A DNA stretch of 64,000 bases from Haliclona indistincta (taxonomy: Eukaryota; Porifera; Demospongiae; Haplosclerida; Chalinidae). This document shows, piece after piece, positions 10,812 through 23,000 of this stretch. A program made the position numbers and the translations under genes. The notes below the pieces were generated by a model that worked only from the letters and a program-made list of their open reading frames with translations, searched no databases and was not told the DNA's origin. The stretch spans positions 12,133,152-12,197,151 of the forward strand of contig OZ024784.1 of assembly GCA_964017065.1 (NCBI GenBank), given 5' to 3'. The stretch's first letter is position 1; every line of letters starts with the position of its first letter.

Positions 10812-11646
10812 TTATATTATGCTTACACATATCGTGCTTGCATGACGCCTCAAGATATCAGCTAAGTCTTGGTGTCCCAAGTGCTCCTTTTCAGCTTCAA
10901 GACAAGCAATAAATTTTTGGACACCTTTAGCTCCGTGCTGATCAACTTTACGTATAATATATGACGATTCTAAATGGTTTCCAAAGAAATAAGTGCATTG
11001 GCGCTCTTTTAAAAGATTCTCTTCCAAGTATTCCATATCTTTATTGTTCAACAGTCCTTGAGCCCATAAGTGCGACTTTATACACAGCGGGTTCATCAAT
11101 TCCATTACTATTGGAGCAAATTTCCGAATGCGAATTTTTGGCTGTTTTTTGCCTGTAAAAGGTTGAACGGCTCCTGCATGCATTTGATATAATTGAAAGT
11201 TCATGATAATAAAACGTCTCACCTGACGAATCTCCATCAGAGACACAGTTCCTTGGCCACGACCATGTCCGTTTTCTAAGTTTACGGCGAGTATTTTCAG
11301 CAGTGCAGCTCTTCTTCCTAGATGATCCATCTACCTGCACATCAGCTGTTGGCTGGCCTGATAATGCAACGTCTGCAAAATTCGGCTTAAGCGACTTAAA
11401 TTGAGCACTCCGTTTTGTTGCTCTTTTCCTAGTAAAATACTTATGCGAATCTCTTTGTCGTCTGCTGCTTGTGTTCTTGCGATCACTTCCATATGCAAAC
11501 GATTCATAGTAGAGATAGGTGCACACGACGGGTATTACTAGAAATAATTTAATGACGATCGTTCCAACAAACCCAATGACTGCATCGAACAGCCGAGTGC
11601 CTTTAGATGGAACGGGGCGACTCCCTGCTAGCATAATCCCTCTCAA
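10812..11646 (-). CDS. CARD-domain protein with an N-terminal membrane anchor
   Basis: Two exons, 11223-11646 and 10812-11173, are joined over a 49-bp intron (GTGAGA...GCAG) in phase, giving 261 aa. Residues about 19-46 are strongly hydrophobic (FDAVIGFVGTIVIKLFLVIP onward) and should be a signal anchor or transmembrane helix. A basic, serine-rich linker (KRATKR, RRKLRKR) follows. Residues about 165-255 look like a caspase-recruitment (death-fold) domain: WAQGLLNNKDMEYLEE, then FIACLEAEKEHLGHQDLADI, the L-x4-H-x-G-H-x-x-L pattern near the last helix of many CARDs. CARDs mediate homotypic assembly in apoptosis and innate immunity. A membrane-tethered CARD recalls MAVS, but there the anchor is C-terminal. 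A GTGTAAGC just before the stop could be a donor to a further exon. Confidence 0.75.
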
Positions 11647-11795
11647 CCGATTTAACTACTTTTCCACATGATTCCTACTTGTGGAGAATGACCTCAATCG
11701 AGGTTCTTTTAACTAAACGTGCGTGGGTTTAGACCCACCCCTCCGATAAAAGTGGAACGAGAATTAATTTTAGAACTCAATAATAAAAAGTAATG

Positions 11796-14700
11796 TCATG
11801 TGTCCTCTTCTTCTTCCTCTTCTTGTTGCAACACAGGTTTGGGTTGAGTGCTATTGAACACAAGAGAAGATAACAGACCAGAGCGAGACATTCTGTACCT
11901 TTTGTAAGCTGGAGACACCCAGTATGGATTTTCATTTGCAATCTAAAAGACAAGAACTACATAAAATACTAAGTTGTGCAAATTAAAAACAGAGTTCTAA
12001 TGAACACATAGCTCGACCACTAGAAGAATACTCTGCATCTTTATAGAATTGCCTTCTCGAGCAGGACGACACAGAAATAATATTTCTTGATGACACATAC
12101 ACACCAACCAACCAGGTGATGGACCCAAACACTTAATTAACCCTATATTTACTGAATTATTTTGTTGAAAATCAGTTTGTCTTGCAAGTTCAACATGCAG
12201 TATGCTAGCAGTTCCAAACTCGCACCGTTTTTTCCTGGCATGTCAAAGTTTACAACCATGCACTAAAGACCAAGTTGACCACTCGCACTTCAGAACCTAA
12301 AATGCCGAAAGCAGCAAGGGACTCTGTTCCTTCAAACCCTGGGTTAACAGGGGACACCCCCTTTAAAATATCTGTATGTTTTAGTGGGGAGGGCGCGGCG
12401 AAAAACAGAAGTCAAACAGTGTCAGGTAAAAGGTTAACCCTCACGTCATAGTTTACCTTAATGCAAAGCCCATAAAAGCTGATGCAAGAACAGCTACAGA
12501 GTACATATACACAGTGAGTAGTATTATACAACCTCTACACACAAGTCATATGACTGTCATTGATAAGTAAATCACAAAGTGTCTACATAATTAACATCAA
12601 TCCTTGTACTCTGGTGTAAAATTTCAATTCAGTACAAAACCACACAACATTACTACCACTGCTTGGGTACCACTAGCCTCGTTCCCAGGCTCTTAGTAGA
12701 GAGCCTGGTACACATTGCATGCGCATGCGTTAATTATGTCCAAATAAGGCATGATTTTCACCGAATCTGTTGAATTCGCCGAATCATGCCATATTTGGAC
12801 ATAATTAACGCATGCACATGCAATGTGTACCAGGCTCTCTATTAAGAGCCTGGGGACGAGGCTAGGGTACCACTAAAACCACTGTACCACTGCCAGTGGG
12901 GCACATTATCTATTCAACAACACATGAGTGCATAGCTGTATAAGGAAGGTATGCTGTTAACAGCCACAAGATAATCAAAATTCATGTCATTATTTTGTGA
13001 ACAGAGCTTTACATTTTTTCATCTTATTGTGTTTATATGCAGAGCAATAAGACATACAGTTAAAAGATAGAGATACATACTAATGTATGTCTTCGATGGC
13101 TGAACAAACTGAAACAAAAATGTATGAACCAAACACGTGTCTTTTTATTGAGCATTGATATTGAGCACTGTGCTTGCAGATTATTTGATTGTTGTACTAG
13201 CCTTAGCATATTTCAGTATAGCTTCACGAGGATCTTCATCAACAACAGCACCTTGCTCTAAAGCAGCAATTTTTCTGACATATGCTCCTAGAGAACTGCC
13301 ACCGCTACCAACAGTGCGACCACCAACACCTACAGCAAAACAAGTAAAACAACTTCTTTTTAGTTTTTACCTTTTCCCACGACTGGCGCTTCAGGCTTGT
13401 GAGAGGCAACTGGATCATTTCTTGCTTTCTCTCTAGTGCGCTTCAAACTACGCACACGCTCATCACGAAACATTGGCAGAGCATGAGCTGATGAAGATAC
13501 ATGACCACATACCACCACAAGTATGAGGACAATACATACGTGCAATAATCTGCTGTTGTTCACTGGATGTAACTTCAATCGTCTTCCTTTTCTTCTTAAC
13601 GACACACATCTTAGCTCCTCTAATAATATTGAGTGATAATAATGAATTCTTTTGACTGTTTCTAACCTTTGACTGTGGGTAGGATTAAAAAACAATCTAG
13701 CCTTTCCATCACCACAGCCCACAATAATCTGGTTAAGTTTAGGATGCCATATGCAACGAATTACACTCTGCACAACAATAATCTATCACTGATAACTAAC
13801 TGATGTAAGCTACTTACCGAGTCAGTCACAGCCAATTTGTGCACCTCTTCAAGCTGCCTATTATAGAAGAACAGCATCCCTGAGCCCTAGACAACAAGTA
13901 GTAACTGAAGACACAACACAAACTATACAAGGCTAGTCAGATAGCTTCATCATTACTTCACACCCACCCACCCACCTACCAAACATATGTACTTAGATGG
14001 ATCACACTAGCTATGCAACACACCATTCCTTTTCTCACAGATGTTCCAGTGACTATTGTTTGTTCATCAGGACTAAACACACAGTCAGTGCTGAGTAAAT
14101 AGAACACATAATAACATGCTGTGAGTTTTATATTTCATGACTAAAATAACAATTTTTAACTTGATACTGTGCTTGCTAAAATTATTTTAAGAAATCTTAA
14201 ATTCTGCTCGACTATCATAAAGTCTGAGCACAAGCCTTGCTTTCTGATAATAAGTGACCATGCAAAGGTTATCATAGCTAATAGTAATAGTCGAAATTTA
14301 CAACATGTGACTTCTAAATACAGCATCACATGTCGGTGTGATGAGTAACACCTGACTCGAGCACAATCGCACTTCCTATACTTCAGAATAACATACAATT
14401 GATAAAGGTGAACAAAACAATAACAAGGTCGACAAGGTACTTTGTTTTACCATATATAGAGATGCAAACAAGTATTGCGCAAGCCAAGAGCTCACTACTG
14501 TGTCAGCTCTCCTAACAGTAACAATAATTATCAGACTTACACAGGATAATTGTTATGAAGGTCAGAAACCACAGCGACTGGTTTTTTGAACTGACGAATA
14601 TCCCACAACTTGAGAGTTTCATCTCCTGTGTGACGATGTACTCACACACATGTTACTCAAAAACACATACACACACCTCCTCTTGAGATTAATGTAAAAT

Positions 14701-17700
14701 TATCGTGAGCAAAACGAAGACAAGTGGTCTCACTACCTCTCTCGTGTGCTGTGTATTGCTGTACTGATGACCGCACCTACAATTTGTTCAAAGCGCAATA
14801 CTTGCCAAGTTGTCTATTTGCACAATAATTATTTCAAAACTCACAAATGGTCCACCACTTTTCCACATCTGAATACTACCATCCTACACACATTAAAGAA
14901 AGTTACTTCTACTTACAATTTTACTAACCTGGAGGGCACCAACAATGAATTTGCCATCTCTAGAGAAAGTACAAGCAGTCACAGCACTTCTCTTGCCTGT
15001 AGCATTATCCATAGCAATCCACAGTACTAATGAATGATCTGACCTTGCTTGTCTCGGCCCTTTACCACATGAAGTTGCTTTTTTGAGTTATTAACATCCC
15101 ATAAACGTAATGTACTAGAAGATCCTTGTTTATAACCACACTCATTATCAGACTTACCAATCATTGGAACAAGTTAAAAAGAGTTCTTTGTCTCTCGGAT
15201 GCCAACATGCATCATTGATCATTGATATGTGTCCCTGAGCAATGAAAGAAAAAGGAAATCTTTAGTAAATACCTAAAAGTATTCTCACATCAGTGTGGGT
15301 CATATCAGTGTTGTACTGCCATCCCTTGGGGCATTGCATGATCTTGTGGCCATCACGATCTAGCACTATAGCCTGAACTGGCAACAATAAAAGCTTCTCC
15401 ATGACAGTAGCCATACTGACCTGGGCGCTGCCAGCTGCAGCCAGTAATTTGTCTCCTGTTGAACTATATTGCAACGATACAATGGGATAGCTACAACAAG
15501 AAATACAGATGTTATAGTTGTCTTGCATGTGACAAGTTATACCTCCCACATGGCGTCATGGATCTGAAGGCTTGCATCGAAGAGTCCATACCAGCGAAGT
15601 CAAAGAAACGAACCTAAACAACAATAATAGATGTGTGGTAACCCTCACATTACCTCATAATCATAGCCTCCAGTTATCAATCTTGCTCCAGCTGGATCCA
15701 GACCCAGAGCAGACACCTAGACACATTATAGCCCATCTACTGATAGTCATCATATTCTTACTGGTTTGCTGCCATGCTCTAACACTACCTCGTGAGACAG
15801 AGGGAACTTCTTGTCAAAGTCCTGCAAAATAATTGAAAAACAAGTCATACAGCTTTGTATTAGTCCTGGTCCTCTCCAACTAAAACAAGCGAGCGTTCAG
15901 CCAGAACCACAACCGCTGTCTTATGCAACCTTTTGCAGTGCAAGTGGCAGACTTTAGTTTTCATTTGAACAGAGTTGGACACTCCTTCCCCTTATAGTAG
16001 AAGCCCTGATTAAGATTTGTATGCATTTAATTTAGGAGAGGATAACTCAACTGTTTTAGGGTAATTTGACTCCAAGGAATAAGATGTGATATGTGTCAAA
16101 TTGTCTATCCGCTGCGAAATACCTGAAAATGACCACGCCCTTTTTATCGCCAGTGTCACTAACAATAATTGGTCTACAGTGGAACCTCTCTAAAGTGGAC
16201 ACCATTGGGACCAGCAAAAATGTCCCCTGTATAGAGGTGGCCCCAGTCGGGAGGTCAATAATTAGTGGGCGTGACCAAGTTCGTCGCGCGGGACGATGCG
16301 GGAGCATCAAAACCGACTGAAACTCGAGTCTGTCGTACTTAACGACAATCTAGGTATCACCATGAGGTATCTTTCAGGCCTTGCTCGATTCTTGGAAGAT
16401 CTACAGGAGCAAGGTGTCACGCACACAGTGGGCTGTCCGCACTATCGAGTGTGTTAATGTATTACGTTGGTCGTGTCGGACCGAATATCGTGTCCGCAAT
16501 ACGGAATAGAGAGGTGGCCACTATTCGGAATGTTTTATTGTATTACGTCAATGGAGTTTCAATCGGGACCGCGCGTTAGTGGTCGCATTAGTGAGGTGGC
16601 CGCTATTGGGAATGTCCGTTAAGAGAGGTTCCACTGTATCTTCTTAACCATTTTAGTAACCTACTTTCTAGCAACTGTTCTAAGGTAATATGACCCTAAG
16701 GAATGTATTGGGATGAGTGCCAAACCAATATTCACTGAAAAAAACATGGCTACAGCTTTTTCAGAAATGCATTAACATCTCTACTTTAAAGAGTTTAATA
16801 TTTTAAGATTCTGATGGTTTGAAAACAGTATAAGTGCAGGGTATTACCAACAAAAGACACGATTTATTAACTTGAGGAATCATTTAAATATAAACTTGGC
16901 AGTATTTAGTATTACAAAAAATGATGTTCACAAAAATTTAGTTATTCAGTGATAGGGTTTTTGCAGGATTCACCTCCTTTACACTTGCAGTATTTGCAAC
17001 ACTTGATTCCAGCTACCCTACAGTGACATATCCATTCTTGTGGACACATTTACCACATGTACACGGATCTGGAAGGTCTTCAGGCTTGGAGGTAACAAAC
17101 CAGGAACTATTAAATTTTCTTTGTGAAACCATTTCTAGACCATCTTCAAGTGGGGCTTGTATCCATAGCTGTTGTTGATAATATGCCATTTGAATATGCT
17201 TTCTTGCATTGGCTGACGTGCAGAGAATTTTCTCAAAGTCCATTTTGAGGGAATTGCTATTAAAAGCAGCAAGACACAAGTCATCAAATATTTCCAAGCC
17301 ATTTGTTGGCTTGAGACACCTTACTATGTGGCGTGGCTTAAAAATTGAATAATAATTATTATTCATCACTAACGCAGTAGTCAGTGCATAATTATTTGTG
17401 ATACACTGGCAGTAGTAGATTTTATAATAAATCATGACTTAACTCAGGTATGCTTAGCTCAGGTACAAAATTTTTAATGTTTATTCAAAGCCATATTAAT
17501 TTTGATGACTGCGTCTTGCTGCTGTTAATAGCAATTCCCTCGAAATCGACTTTGAGAAAATTCCCTGCACGTCAGCCAATGCAAGAAAGCATATTCATAT
17601 TATCAACAACAGCTATGGATACAAGCCCCACTTAAAGATGGTTTAGAAATTGGTTTCACAAAGAAAATTTAATAGTTCCTGGTATTGTTACCTCCAAGCC

Positions 17701-19979
17701 TGAAGACCTTCCAGATCCTTGTACATGTGGTAAATGTGTCCACAAGAATGGATATGTCGCTGCAGGGTAGCTGGAATCAAGTGTTGCAAATACTGCAAGT
17801 GTGAACTGCAACATAACTTAATTTTTGTGAACATCATTTTTGTAATACTAAATACTGCCCAAGTTTATATTCAAATGACTCTTCAAGTTAATAAATTGTG
17901 TCTTTTTTGTTGCACTTGCATACCATCAGAATGTTAAAATATTAAACTCTTTAAAAATAGAGATGTTAATGCATTTCTGAAAAAGCTGTAGCCATTTTTT
18001 TTTGCTATGATTATTGGTTTGGTACACATCCCAATACATTCCTTTGGGTCATATTACCTTAGAACAGTTGCTAGAAAGTAGGTTACTAAAATGGTTAAGA
18101 AGATAGAGCAATTATTGTTAGTGACACTGCCAATAGAAAGGGTGTGGTCATTTTCGGGTATTTCGCAGTGGATAGACAAATTGGCACATATCACATCTTA
18201 TTCCTTGGGGTCAAATTACCCTAAAACAGTTGAGTTATCCTCTCCTAAAAATTAATTAAATGCATACAAATCTTAGTCCTATTTTACGCTCCTAGTATTA
18301 CTTTAAATTTATGGGTGTAACCATGGTTATAGCCCTAAACAGCATGGCATCTGTGAAAATCAAGCTACTAGCAATCATCAAGTCCTAATGAACTGCAACA
18401 ATGAAGCAATCTGTAAGACCAGCTTCAACCAAAACTACCATGCTTGACATGAACATGCATGACTATTGCTAGCCTCCTCCCCAGGCCCCACCCTCTAATT
18501 AATTTGCAATTACCGAGAGAGGGCCTGGTAACACTCGCGACAAAAACTGTCGCGAGTATCTCACAAAATCGTGAGGTCGCAAGCAGGTTACAGCGCGTGA
18601 ATCCATCGCGCCACTATTGCTTGACGTACAACGTAACCGTTCTTATACGTAAGTTCACCAAGGCTGCTCAAGCTCTGCTGCTGCATATATCTTTGTTTCA
18701 TTCCATTGTGGCTTGTCTCAGTAGTACTAGGATGCTCTTTGTGCACCTACAAACCGGCAAGAATGAACAGACGAAGGCTTACGTTAGAGCGACGGTAATA
18801 TGATGGGCAGTGCGTCAAGTAACCATGGACACAAAAAAAATTTCTCGGGCGGCAGTTTTTGTCGTGATTGTAACCAGGCCATCAGACCTCAATTGCTAAT
18901 AATGAGAGGGGTGTGGCCTGGGGAGGAGGCTAGACTATTGCATGATCGTTGCATTGTACGACAGCAATCCATTTTAGTGTTCTCACATTGTTTTGCGTGA
19001 CGGATATGGCCACGCCTAAAAGTTTTGACATATCAATTGAGGATACCTCTTTACTAGAAACACTGTTCTTGGATCCCAACAGTGTCCACTTAGAGAATAT
19101 TTTATTTATTAGTGTTATAAAGCAGCTTGATGCTACTGAATAAAGCACCAAAGGTGCAGATGCCTCGGTGCAGTAGCATGCAATTAGCAGATGCATTATG
19201 ACAGCACGTATGCATGCAGTAGAAAACAGTATCATGGAAGCATACAAGCAGCAGAACTATGGAAGCATGGAAGCAGCAGAACCATGGAAGCATGCAAGCA
19301 GCAGAACTGAAGCATGCAAGCAGCAGAACTGAAGCATGCAAGCAGCAGAACTGAAGCAACTACTGTATGCCTACGTGGCTCCGCCCACCTCAGCATAACT
19401 ACTGATTGCTGGTTGCAAGCACACCTTCTCACAAACAACTATACAGACAGCATCACATGACTCACTCACATCCTTCTCCTCCTCCATGTCTTCCTCCTCA
19501 CTATCTGTCTTGGTCTCTTCATCAGCTCCCTCACTGTTATATCCTGGTGGTAATGGTGGACCAACTTCTTCTGAATCATCCTTAGCACAGATAAAGCTAA
19601 CAATATATTACCTACTGAGACTATATACATACCATTGATAACGGTCCTTTACGACCACCATCATCATCGGTGCTGCTAATATCTCCACTAGCCTCACCCA
19701 CTGTGCCTTCCCTAGCTGCTGCAGGGTTAGATAAAAATAGCAGGAAGAATAACCCACTAGTGCAACTACCTATAATCTGAGCTGAATAGTTGTGTGCTGT
19801 TCTTCGAGTGGTTTCAAACATTTTTTCAAGATTGAATTTTCGTGCACTTTTACTTTTTCGTCCTGTGTGCATAATGAGTAACAAATTGAGAATTTTTGTA
19901 ACGCACCAAACCCAGAAAATCCCATGACTGCAGCTAAGTCGTCTGCTTCTTCCGGCGATCTGATTGATTCTTCCGCCAT
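11796..19979 (-). CDS. WDR70: WD repeat-containing protein 70
   Basis: Exons: 19907-19979, 19770-19862, 19633-19718, 19470-19580, 15762-15821, 15654-15716, 15543-15613, 15421-15490, 15289-15372, 15158-15234, 15044-15114, 14929-14996, 14845-14883, 14677-14776, 14541-14625, 14024-14090, 13818-13886, 13667-13767, 13540-13619, 13371-13487, 13198-13329, 11899-11942, 11796-11850; about 604 aa. Family signatures run end to end: MGFSGFG with FNLEKMFETTRRTA, GPPLPPGY, LGLDPAGARLITGGYDY, SNDC...LRLWDV, LKLWDIRQF, IWHPK-LNQIIVGCGDGKA, HALPMFRDE, SHKPEAPVVG, NPYWVSPAY and an acidic tail. WDR70 is a nuclear WD40 propeller protein linked to CRL4/RNF20 and DNA-damage-associated H2B ubiquitination. Phase is exact at every junction except exon 21 to 22, where the only GT donor gives a one-base mismatch, so a microexon or non-GT donor is needed. 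Intron 4 (3.65 kb) holds a foldback element and a MULE-like MITE; most other introns are under 100 bp. Confidence 0.95.
12674..12864. mobile_element. MULE-like palindromic MITE with a 9-bp target duplication (WDR70 intron 21)
   Basis: The 191-bp near-perfect palindrome has tips TAGCCTCGTTCCCAGGCTCT and its inverse. It is flanked by GGGTACCAC at 12665-12673 and 12865-12873. A 9-bp duplication is typical of Mutator-like elements. It is the same family as 18470-18932 and related to 62641, and its tip matches the unit of the satellite at 61205-62371. Confidence 0.9.
16177..16636. mobile_element. TA-flanked Tc1/mariner (pogo-like) MITE nested in foldback copy 2
   Basis: The 460-bp insert has tips CAGTGGAACCTCTCTAAAG and CTTAAGAGAGGTTCCACTG-like inverse, with TA at 16175-16176 and 16637-16638. 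Foldback copy 1 near 950 has the empty site (GGTCTATCTTC), confirming the TA duplication. It has no coding capacity. CAGTGG-type tips and a TA target fit the Tc1/mariner superfamily; pogo-like is inference. Confidence 0.85.
16968..17435 (-). pseudogene. Cysteine-rich coding remnant in the left arm of foldback copy 2
   Basis: An open frame of 140 codons (17013-17435) ends PEDLPDPCTCGKCVHKNGY. The cysteine cluster then continues downstream in a shifted frame (about 16968-17015). The mirrored right arm (about 17690-17815, +) encodes CRCRVAGIKCCKYCKC. Both copies are frameshifted, so neither arm has an intact gene. A CXC-like DNA-binding tail of a lost transposase is a plausible origin. Confidence 0.5.
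18470..18932. mobile_element. MULE-like MITE with a 9-bp target duplication (WDR70 intron 4)
   Basis: The tips are TAGCCTCCTCCCCAGGCC and GGCCTGGGGAGGAGGCTA. Flanks are GACTATTGC at 18461-18469 and 18933-18941. The 463-bp body has no ORF of note. The tip is a close relative of the 12674-12864 element. Confidence 0.9.
19234..19358. repeat. 22-bp-type minisatellite in WDR70 intron 4
   Basis: About five imperfect units of GAAGCATGCAAGCAGCAGAACT, the first two slightly longer. Antisense cysteine/alanine ORFs over it are repeat artefacts. Confidence 0.85.
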
Positions 19980-20092
19980 GATGTCGAGCGCGCAGCATGC
20001 ACCTCCCTTGCGGTGGTGATGGAGTTAAAAATGATGTGCTGAGCTTATGTTGATAGTTTTACGGAGATGAACAGAGTTCAGTGACAAACAAG
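19980..20092. promoter_or_regulatory. Shared divergent promoter, WDR70 / NECAP
   Basis: The two start codons, WDR70 at 19979 (-) and NECAP at 20093 (+), are only 113 bp apart. Both genes' promoters and 5' UTRs must overlap here or extend into the opposite gene. No TATA box is evident. A compact bidirectional promoter is inferred. Confidence 0.75.
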
Positions 20093-23000
20093 ATGGCGGA
20101 GTTTGAGTACGAATCGATCTCTCTTGTGAAGCCAGAGGCATTTGTCTATCATATTCCTCCGCGTCCCTCTACAACAAGAGCAATGAGGTACCAAGCAGGC
20201 TTAAGTACAGCATACTGTGGTTATAAACTACTGTGTATATACATTGATTGGTACATGTACTGATGAATGTTTTCTGTTTCGTGTGTTTGCACAATAATTA
20301 CCCGTGCGCAGTATGCGCCAGGGTTATGCGTTCGTGTCCGTCTATATATGTGTGTGTGTGTCGTAAAAAAACACGGCTGTTTGCGTCTTACTGCTCAAAG
20401 ATCTCCACGAAAACACTCTGCAGCTTCTTCACTGAATTTATAGTCCTATGAAGACGTTTTCTATGCTGGCAAGCCTTGTTCGAGCGGCTAATCCATGGCT
20501 TTCTAAAGCTACGTGTCCTTGTAAGAGCACTTTACGGTATTGTAGGTGTGTCACCCACCTTCTATCCATGTCGATGTCCTCACTCAGTCTCACGTGTACC
20601 GTACGTCAGAGCCATTAAATTTCTTGAGGCCTATACATGTAGCTACGGTATCAGTCTATCTTGAGGCCTTCTGTGGTGTGCCAATCAACTGTTAGTGCAT
20701 GTATGCTATCATCTATTTTTCTGGAGCTGTCTATGGGCTAGCTGTAACGTGCATGTTGCAGTAATGCCAGAGTAGTCATGTTTAGCTCCTAGCTCAGCGC
20801 ACGGGTATGTGTTCATTAGAACACTAGTTTAGTTCAGAGTTTGCTCCTATCTACTTTCTTTCAAATCTATCAAATTTCTTTTTCGTGCTTGCAATTACCT
20901 AGTACCAACCCAGTCTATCGGCCAACAGACCGGAAGTCCAATCAAATCCATACAAATTTATTTTTCAGCGTAAATCACCTATTCGTGGGTTATCTCTGAG
21001 CTAAAACCGGCTGTAACTTTTTATCTTCCGTTCTTTTCCTTTCATTCTTGCAATGTAAAGTCTTCTGTACTTGCTCTTGGTATTCCTCTAAACACACGGC
21101 GGCAGGCGCCCTCGTACACGAACGGCAGTTGTTTTAAAGCCAACAATAAATAGCGTCAGGAAACTTTTTAAGACAAGAACTGCTGCAATCTCATAGTTCC
21201 TTTCTTTGATAAGTGTAATAAGCTTGCTGAAGAGCAGATCTGAAGGTGTTCTAGCATATGACAATAGAGTTATGACTACACCAATATTCTGTTAATTGGT
21301 TATGCCTAATAATTACTGGTAGCTACACAGAAAATATGTAAAACAACCTGTACTAGATACTGCAATCTAGCTTGCATACAACAGAATGCATTATCAAGTT
21401 TCTTCCAGCATTATGAAGCTGTTTTTGATGGCTCTTTATTCTACCAGTGTGCAGCATATTATACAAAATTACAAATGTGTGCTGCTGCCATAAGCATGTA
21501 TGTCAGTGTGTGTATGTTTGAGCTCTGCAGATACAACTAGTGTCTGACAATATAAATTGAAATACTCTAGTCAGTGTGACACTTTGCATAATACAAGAAA
21601 AGTAGTGCCAGTGTACGACGATTATATAAGACAGTAAGAGATCTGGCTTGTATCTACTCCAGCTAGAGCAAACAGTGAAGATGGTTTATCTGACATCATC
21701 TGCAACAAGAATGGAAACATTTGCTCGAGTAATTGGTAACCAGCGGATGCAGAATGTGACGATATTCCAGATTGAAAGATGAGAGAATTGTGGAACAAAA
21801 TCGGCTGTCAGTGACATGGGCTCATTTTATATCAGTAGCTTGTGTGTTCATGCAATCGATGAAAACTATTATTACTTTATTAGTCCTAAACAAGGGAAGA
21901 TCGTGGTGCCCGGCCCAATCATAGCTATCTATGACCGAATCCACTGTATTGTAAGCGTCAGGAAACTTTTATGACAGAAGTATACTCTCTAAAGGGTTAA
22001 AGTAGTAGTCAATGTACAGCATATTAGATTTCTAAGTTGTTCTACATAGCCGCGTGGATGCTACATGTAGCTCACAGATAAACATCAACACAGCACGAGC
22101 CATTTTCATAGCGCTGTTCCAGAACGGTGAGACCGTCAATATTTCACCAGCAAGTTCAAAAATGGTTTGTAAGTACAACAGAAGAGTCTTCATGGATTGT
22201 TATAGCTGCTTTCAAGCCCGGTTAACTTCATCAAAAACGTACAGCAGGCCCTTCTTTACGCTCGACCACATCACCACTTTGGAGTGCCATTGTGCCAAAC
22301 AAATGACGTCACCAAAAAAATTAAATCCACGTGACTTGACGTTTGGCCGATAGACTGAACCTGTGTATAACAGGACCTGGATCAAGATTTGTGATCGTCC
22401 TAAATCTGGCTTTGATCGCTTGATCTAGCTAGATAAAGAGCTTGTTCCTTTGATCGACTGTTTTAATCATTGACAGCATCATGTGATCTACAAACTGCAC
22501 TGTGCGCGCTCTAGAACAAGTCGCTTTTCAGTAGTATGGAGTAAAATTCTACCTTGCAAAAAGATTTTTTCACAATAATTTATTTATACAACGTATTGGA
22601 TACGATATCGAGCAATAGTGCATGCATACAGCACCATAATGCTGTACATAGTTTTTTGATACCTAGCGAACTTATTGGACCTCCAGACCTTCCTTTTTCC
22701 AGTAACCTCACAAACTGCAGCCTACTTTTGTCCCGTCCTCATCTGTCATAAGCCACTGCAAAGCGGTCGTACTTTTCCCATTTCACACATAACATTGAGC
22801 TCTTCGGCTATTTCCAAATTTCTTAGTATAAATTTGATGCTAATTAACTACACTGTTTAACATAAGCATCGTTGTTGTAGCAATGCTAATGCAGCTGTTT
22901 GCTCTAACCACACCCTACATGATCAACGCTGAGGTTGTGCGTGTGACGTCATGAATCACGTGTGCCCCTTGAGTGGACATTTTGAGTGTTCGGCTGAGTG

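Larger units (their letters stand above)
15995..18278 (+). mobile_element. Foldback element, copy 2 (WDR70 intron 4)
   Basis: This is the same family as 780-2994, in opposite orientation. The left arm starts GATTAAGATTTGTATGC near 16008 and the right arm ends GCATACAAATCTTAGTC at 18278. The arms are inverted for about 0.8 kb. The centre is asymmetric: the block with the TAAGGTGTCTCAAGCC-type sequence is inverted relative to copy 1. The outer flank TAGTAGAAGCCCT (15995) matches the right outer end of copy 1, fixing the true terminus on that side. The left arm is interrupted by a nested MITE at 16177-16636. Confidence 0.8.
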
